Part shown: positions 61,438-64,000 of the stretch, piece by piece
Layout of the letters: every line of letters starts with the position of its first letter
Position numbering within the stretch: the stretch's first letter is position 1
The notes under the pieces: model-generated
Databases searched by the model: none
What the model was told of the DNA's origin: nothing
Seen by the model: the letters and a program-made list of their open reading frames with translations, nothing else
Translations under genes and position numbers: made by a program
Assembly (NCBI RefSeq): GCF_001305515.1
Contig: NZ_LJYW01000001.1
Span: forward strand, 2,698,253-2,762,252
Direction of reading: 5' to 3'
Source of the DNA: Prosthecodimorpha hirschii
GTDB taxonomy: Bacteria > Pseudomonadota > Alphaproteobacteria > Rhizobiales > Ancalomicrobiaceae
Length of the DNA stretch: 64,000 bases

Positions 61438-62676
61438 ATGCAAAACCTCAAGATCAACCCGCAGCGGCTGTGGGACAGCCTGATGGAAACCGCCCAGATC
61501 GGCGGCACGCCGAAGGGCGGCATCAAGCGGCTGACGCTGACCGACGAGGACCGGCGCGTGCGCGACTGGTTCAAGGCTGAGTGCGAGGCGCTCGGCTGCA
61601 CGGTCACGGTCGACGAGGTCGGCAACATGTTCGCGGTCCGGCCGGGCCGGCGGGGCGATCTCGCCCCGATCGCCATGGGGTCGCATCTCGACACCCAGCC
61701 GACCGGCGGCAAGTTCGACGGCGTGCTCGGCGTGCTCGGCGCGCTCGAGGCCATGCGCACGATGCACGACATGGGCTACGAGACCAACGCCCCGGTCGAG
61801 ATCGTCAACTGGGCCAACGAGGAGGGCTCGCGCTTCGCCCCGGCGATGCTCGCCTCCGGCGTCTATGCCGGCGTGTTCACGCCCGAATTCGCCTATTCCC
61901 GCGAGGACCGGCAGGGCCTGAAATACGGCGACGAACTGGAGCGGATCGGCTATCGCGGCACCGAGAAGGCCGGCGCGCACAAGTTCGGCGCGATGTTCGA
62001 ACTGCATATCGAGCAGGGGCCGATCCTGGAGAACGAGGGCCGGATGATCGGCGTCGTGCAGGGCGTGCAGGGCATGCGCTGGTACGAGGTGACGGTCGCC
62101 GGCCAGGACGCCCATACCGGCGCCACGCCGATGTATCTGCGCCGCAACGCCCTGCTCGGCGCCGCGCGCGTCATCGACCGCATCGACGCCATCGCGCACG
62201 AGCATGCCCCGAACGCGGTCGGCACCGTCGGGCTGATCGAGAACCGCCCGAACAGCCGCAACGTCATTCCCGGCGAGGTCTTCTTCTGCGTCGACCTGCG
62301 CCACCCGGACGACGCCGTGCTCGACGTGATGGAGGCCAAGCTGCGCCGGGCGCTCGACGAGATCCTGACGCCGCTTAAGCTGACCTTCGAGGAGAAGCGC
62401 ATCTGGCACTCGCCGGCCGTCCGCTTCGCCCCCGACCTGATCGACTGCGTCCGCATCGGCACCGAGCGGGCCGGTTTCGAGAGCCGCGACATGGTCTCCG
62501 GCGCCGGGCACGATGCCGCCTATGTGGCCCGCGTCGCGCCGACCACCATGATCTTCGTGCCCTGCGCCGGCGGCATCAGCCACAACGAGGCCGAATCGAC
62601 CAGCTTCGAGGAATGCGCCGCCGGCGCGCAAGTTCTCCTGGAAGCCGTGCTCGAATACGATCGCCGTCTCGGGTGA
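61438..62676 (+). CDS. N-carbamoyl-amino-acid / allantoate-type amidohydrolase (M20)
   Basis: A 412-aa enzyme from ATG 61438 (AGGAG upstream). Binuclear-zinc M20 motifs: [44 protein letters not shown] and the final [11 protein letters not shown]. In this family it hydrolyses N-carbamoyl-beta-alanine, other N-carbamoyl amino acids or allantoate. The neighbouring dihydropyrimidinase favours N-carbamoyl-beta-alanine (reductive pyrimidine degradation) or N-carbamoyl-L-amino acids (hydantoin use). It is separated from hydA by the toxin-antitoxin pair. Confidence 0.9.
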   Translation: MQNLKINPQRLWDSLMETAQIGGTPKGGIKRLTLTDEDRRVRDWFKAECEALGCTVTVDEVGNMFAVRPGRRGDLAPIAMGSHLDTQPTGGKFDGVLGVLGALEAMRTMHDMGYETNAPVEIVNWANEEGSRFAPAMLASGVYAGVFTPEFAYSREDRQGLKYGDELERIGYRGTEKAGAHKFGAMFELHIEQGPILENEGRMIGVVQGVQGMRWYEVTVAGQDAHTGATPMYLRRNALLGAARVIDRIDAIAHEHAPNAVGTVGLIENRPNSRNVIPGEVFFCVDLRHPDDAVLDVMEAKLRRALDEILTPLKLTFEEKRIWHSPAVRFAPDLIDCVRIGTERAGFESRDMVSGAGHDAAYVARVAPTTMIFVPCAGGISHNEAESTSFEECAAGAQVLLEAVLEYDRRLG

Positions 62677-62710
62677 GCGGGAGCGGGAACGGGAACGGGA
62701 ACGGGAGCGG
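62677..62710 (+). repeat. Hexanucleotide microsatellite forming the mtnA ribosome-binding site
   Basis: About 5.7 copies of RCGGGA (two GCGGGA, three ACGGGA, then GCGG) fill the whole gap from the amidohydrolase stop to 3 bp before mtnA. The last GGGAGCGG is the only Shine-Dalgarno-like sequence available. Confidence 0.85.
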
Positions 62711-62713
62711 ACC

Positions 62714-63817
62714 ATGAACGTCGACGGCCAGCACTACCGGACCCTGTGGACCGAGGCCCATGCCGGCGACGTGACGGCGATCGACCAGACCCGCCTGCCG
62801 CACCAGTTCCAGACCGTCACGCTCGGCAGTCTGGAGGATGCCGCGCGCGCCATCGAGACCATGGTGGTGCGCGGCGCCCCGCTGATCGGCGCCACCGCCG
62901 CCTACGGCATGGCACTCGCGATGCGCGACCATGCCGACGACGCGGCCCTGCGCGCCGCCTACGATCGCCTGATCCGGACGCGCCCGACCGCCGTCAACCT
63001 GCGCTGGGCGCTCGACGAGGTCCGCGGCATCCTCGCCGACCTGCCGCCTTCGGCCCGCTGCGATGCGGCCTATGCGGCGGCAGCCGAGATCGCCGACGAG
63101 GACGTCGCCATCAATGCCGCGATCGGCCGCCACGGCCTCGCCGTCCTGGAGGATCTGCTCCGCGCCAAGCCGGGCGGCGGGCCGCTCAACATCCTGACCC
63201 ACTGCAATGCGGGCTGGCTCGCGACCGTCGACTGGGGCACCGCCACCGCGCCGATCTACATGGCCCACGATGCCGGCCTGCCGGTCCATGTCTGGGTCGA
63301 CGAGACCCGGCCGCGCAACCAGGGGGCCTTCCTGACCGCCTGGGAACTCGGCCATCACGGCGTGCCGCATACGGTCGTCCCGGACAATACCGGCGGCCAT
63401 CTGATGCAGCACGGCCAGGTCGACGCGGTCATCGTCGGCACCGACCGGACCACGGCGACCGGCGATGTCGCCAACAAGATCGGCACCTACCTGAAGGCGC
63501 TGGCCGCCCGCGACAACGGCGTTCCGTTCTATGTCGCCCTGCCCTCCCCGACCATCGACTTCTCGGTCGGCGACGGCCTCGCCGAAATCCCGATCGAGCA
63601 GCGTCATAGTTTCGAGGTTACGCATATATCCGGCCGCGCCGAGGACGGGCGCATCGAAACGGTGAGGATCGTTCCGGACGGGACACCGGTTGCAAACTAT
63701 GCATTCGATGTCACGCCGGCGCGCCTTGTTACCGGATTGATCACGGAACGGGGTCTGGTACCTGCCAATCGGGACAGTCTCGCGGCGCTGTTCCCGGATC
63801 GACTGGAGAAAAACTGA
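62714..63817 (+). CDS. mtnA: S-methyl-5-thioribose-1-phosphate isomerase
   Basis: A 367-aa full-length protein of the eIF2B-like family. [24 protein letters not shown] opens it. [16 protein letters not shown] binds the substrate phosphate. C164 in LTHCNAG and D251 in [12 protein letters not shown] are the acid/base pair expected for MtnA. It isomerises methylthioribose-1-phosphate to methylthioribulose-1-phosphate in methionine salvage. No other mtn gene is seen in the window; its place behind the carbamoyl amidohydrolase is unusual. The ribosome-binding site is embedded in a hexanucleotide repeat. Confidence 0.9.
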   Translation: MNVDGQHYRTLWTEAHAGDVTAIDQTRLPHQFQTVTLGSLEDAARAIETMVVRGAPLIGATAAYGMALAMRDHADDAALRAAYDRLIRTRPTAVNLRWALDEVRGILADLPPSARCDAAYAAAAEIADEDVAINAAIGRHGLAVLEDLLRAKPGGGPLNILTHCNAGWLATVDWGTATAPIYMAHDAGLPVHVWVDETRPRNQGAFLTAWELGHHGVPHTVVPDNTGGHLMQHGQVDAVIVGTDRTTATGDVANKIGTYLKALAARDNGVPFYVALPSPTIDFSVGDGLAEIPIEQRHSFEVTHISGRAEDGRIETVRIVPDGTPVANYAFDVTPARLVTGLITERGLVPANRDSLAALFPDRLEKN

Positions 63818-63940
63818 AGAATATTGCGCTCTCGCAGCCCGATTTTGGGCGGGATAGCCTTGCCGCCGGCCCTTTACCAAATCGTCAGGGCTTGGCATCT
63901 AGGATCGATCTTCAGGCGGCGGCAGGAGCGGGCAGAGGGT

Positions 63941-64000
63941 ATGTTGGGAAGCGACACCAGGCGAAACCGACTGCTGAAGTCGGCCCTCGCGCTGTCCCTC
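63941..64000 (+). CDS. Start of an unidentified gene, truncated by the window edge
   Basis: ATG 63941 is preceded by AGAGGGT and encodes MLGSDTRRNRLLKSALALSL before the edge. A basic N-terminus followed by a hydrophobic start (LLKSALALSL) suggests a signal peptide or first transmembrane segment. Nothing more can be said. Confidence 0.45.
   Translation, partial: MLGSDTRRNRLLKSALALSL

Overview
The window is about 70 % G+C DNA from an alphaproteobacterium, most likely of the order Hyphomicrobiales (Rhizobiales). The evidence is the thiol-type intracellular PHA depolymerase, the CbiD/CobA/CobB set, a DUF1488 protein beside a transglutaminase with the PMDFSAW signature, and palindromic units of a type common in rhizobia. 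Genus cannot be fixed from this sequence. Genes are tightly packed on both strands, often with ATGA or GTGA overlaps, so most starts were chosen by ribosome-binding site and overlap rather than by longest frame.

Layout. 1-2.3 kb: 5' part of phaZ, a GST-family gene and a small unknown gene. 2.5-6.6 kb: a signalling group with an HD-GYP protein, a histidine kinase/receiver hybrid and a FIST sensor (a NosP/NahK-like pair). 7.0-11.8 kb: coxG-coxS-coxL-coxM for a form II (AYRGAGR) molybdenum hydroxylase. 11.9-15.4 kb: cobalamin genes cbiD, cobA and cobB. 15.5-17.4 kb: two hotdog thioesterases, the second preceded by a 112-bp tandem triplication. 17.6 kb: tRNA-Ser(CGA). 18.0-21.5 kb: convergent GH15 and GH13 glycosidases.

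21.7-41.6 kb is the most distinctive part, an apparent surface-glycan or glycoprotein locus. Two giant (1513 and 1543 aa) paralogous multi-domain glycosyltransferases diverge from a core holding a pyruvyl-transferase-like gene, a polysaccharide-deacetylase-like gene and a 1.1-kb A+T-rich tract. Around them lie a nucleotide-sugar dehydrogenase, a three-domain sulfotransferase/methyltransferase/zinc-ribbon protein, a free-standing paralog of its last domain, a further methyltransferase and a sulfotransferase. Donor synthesis, transfer and decoration (pyruvyl, methyl, sulfo, deacetyl) could therefore all be local.

41.8-44.2 kb: a transglutaminase-like gene and six small uncharacterised genes packed head to tail. 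45-54 kb is housekeeping: mepA, dnaN, a DUF1330 protein, a nitroreductase, an acetate-uptake operon (DUF485, actP, a cNMP/CBS/DUF294 protein and a DnaQ-like exonuclease), and pyrF. 54.6-63.8 kb looks like a reductive pyrimidine/hydantoin catabolic block: a four-gene NMT1/THI5-type ABC importer, dihydropyrimidinase/hydantoinase, N-carbamoyl amidohydrolase and mtnA. It is interrupted by a GIY-YIG gene between inverted 36-bp palindromic units and by a Phd/VapC toxin-antitoxin pair with its own operator-like palindrome. A new frame opens at the right edge.
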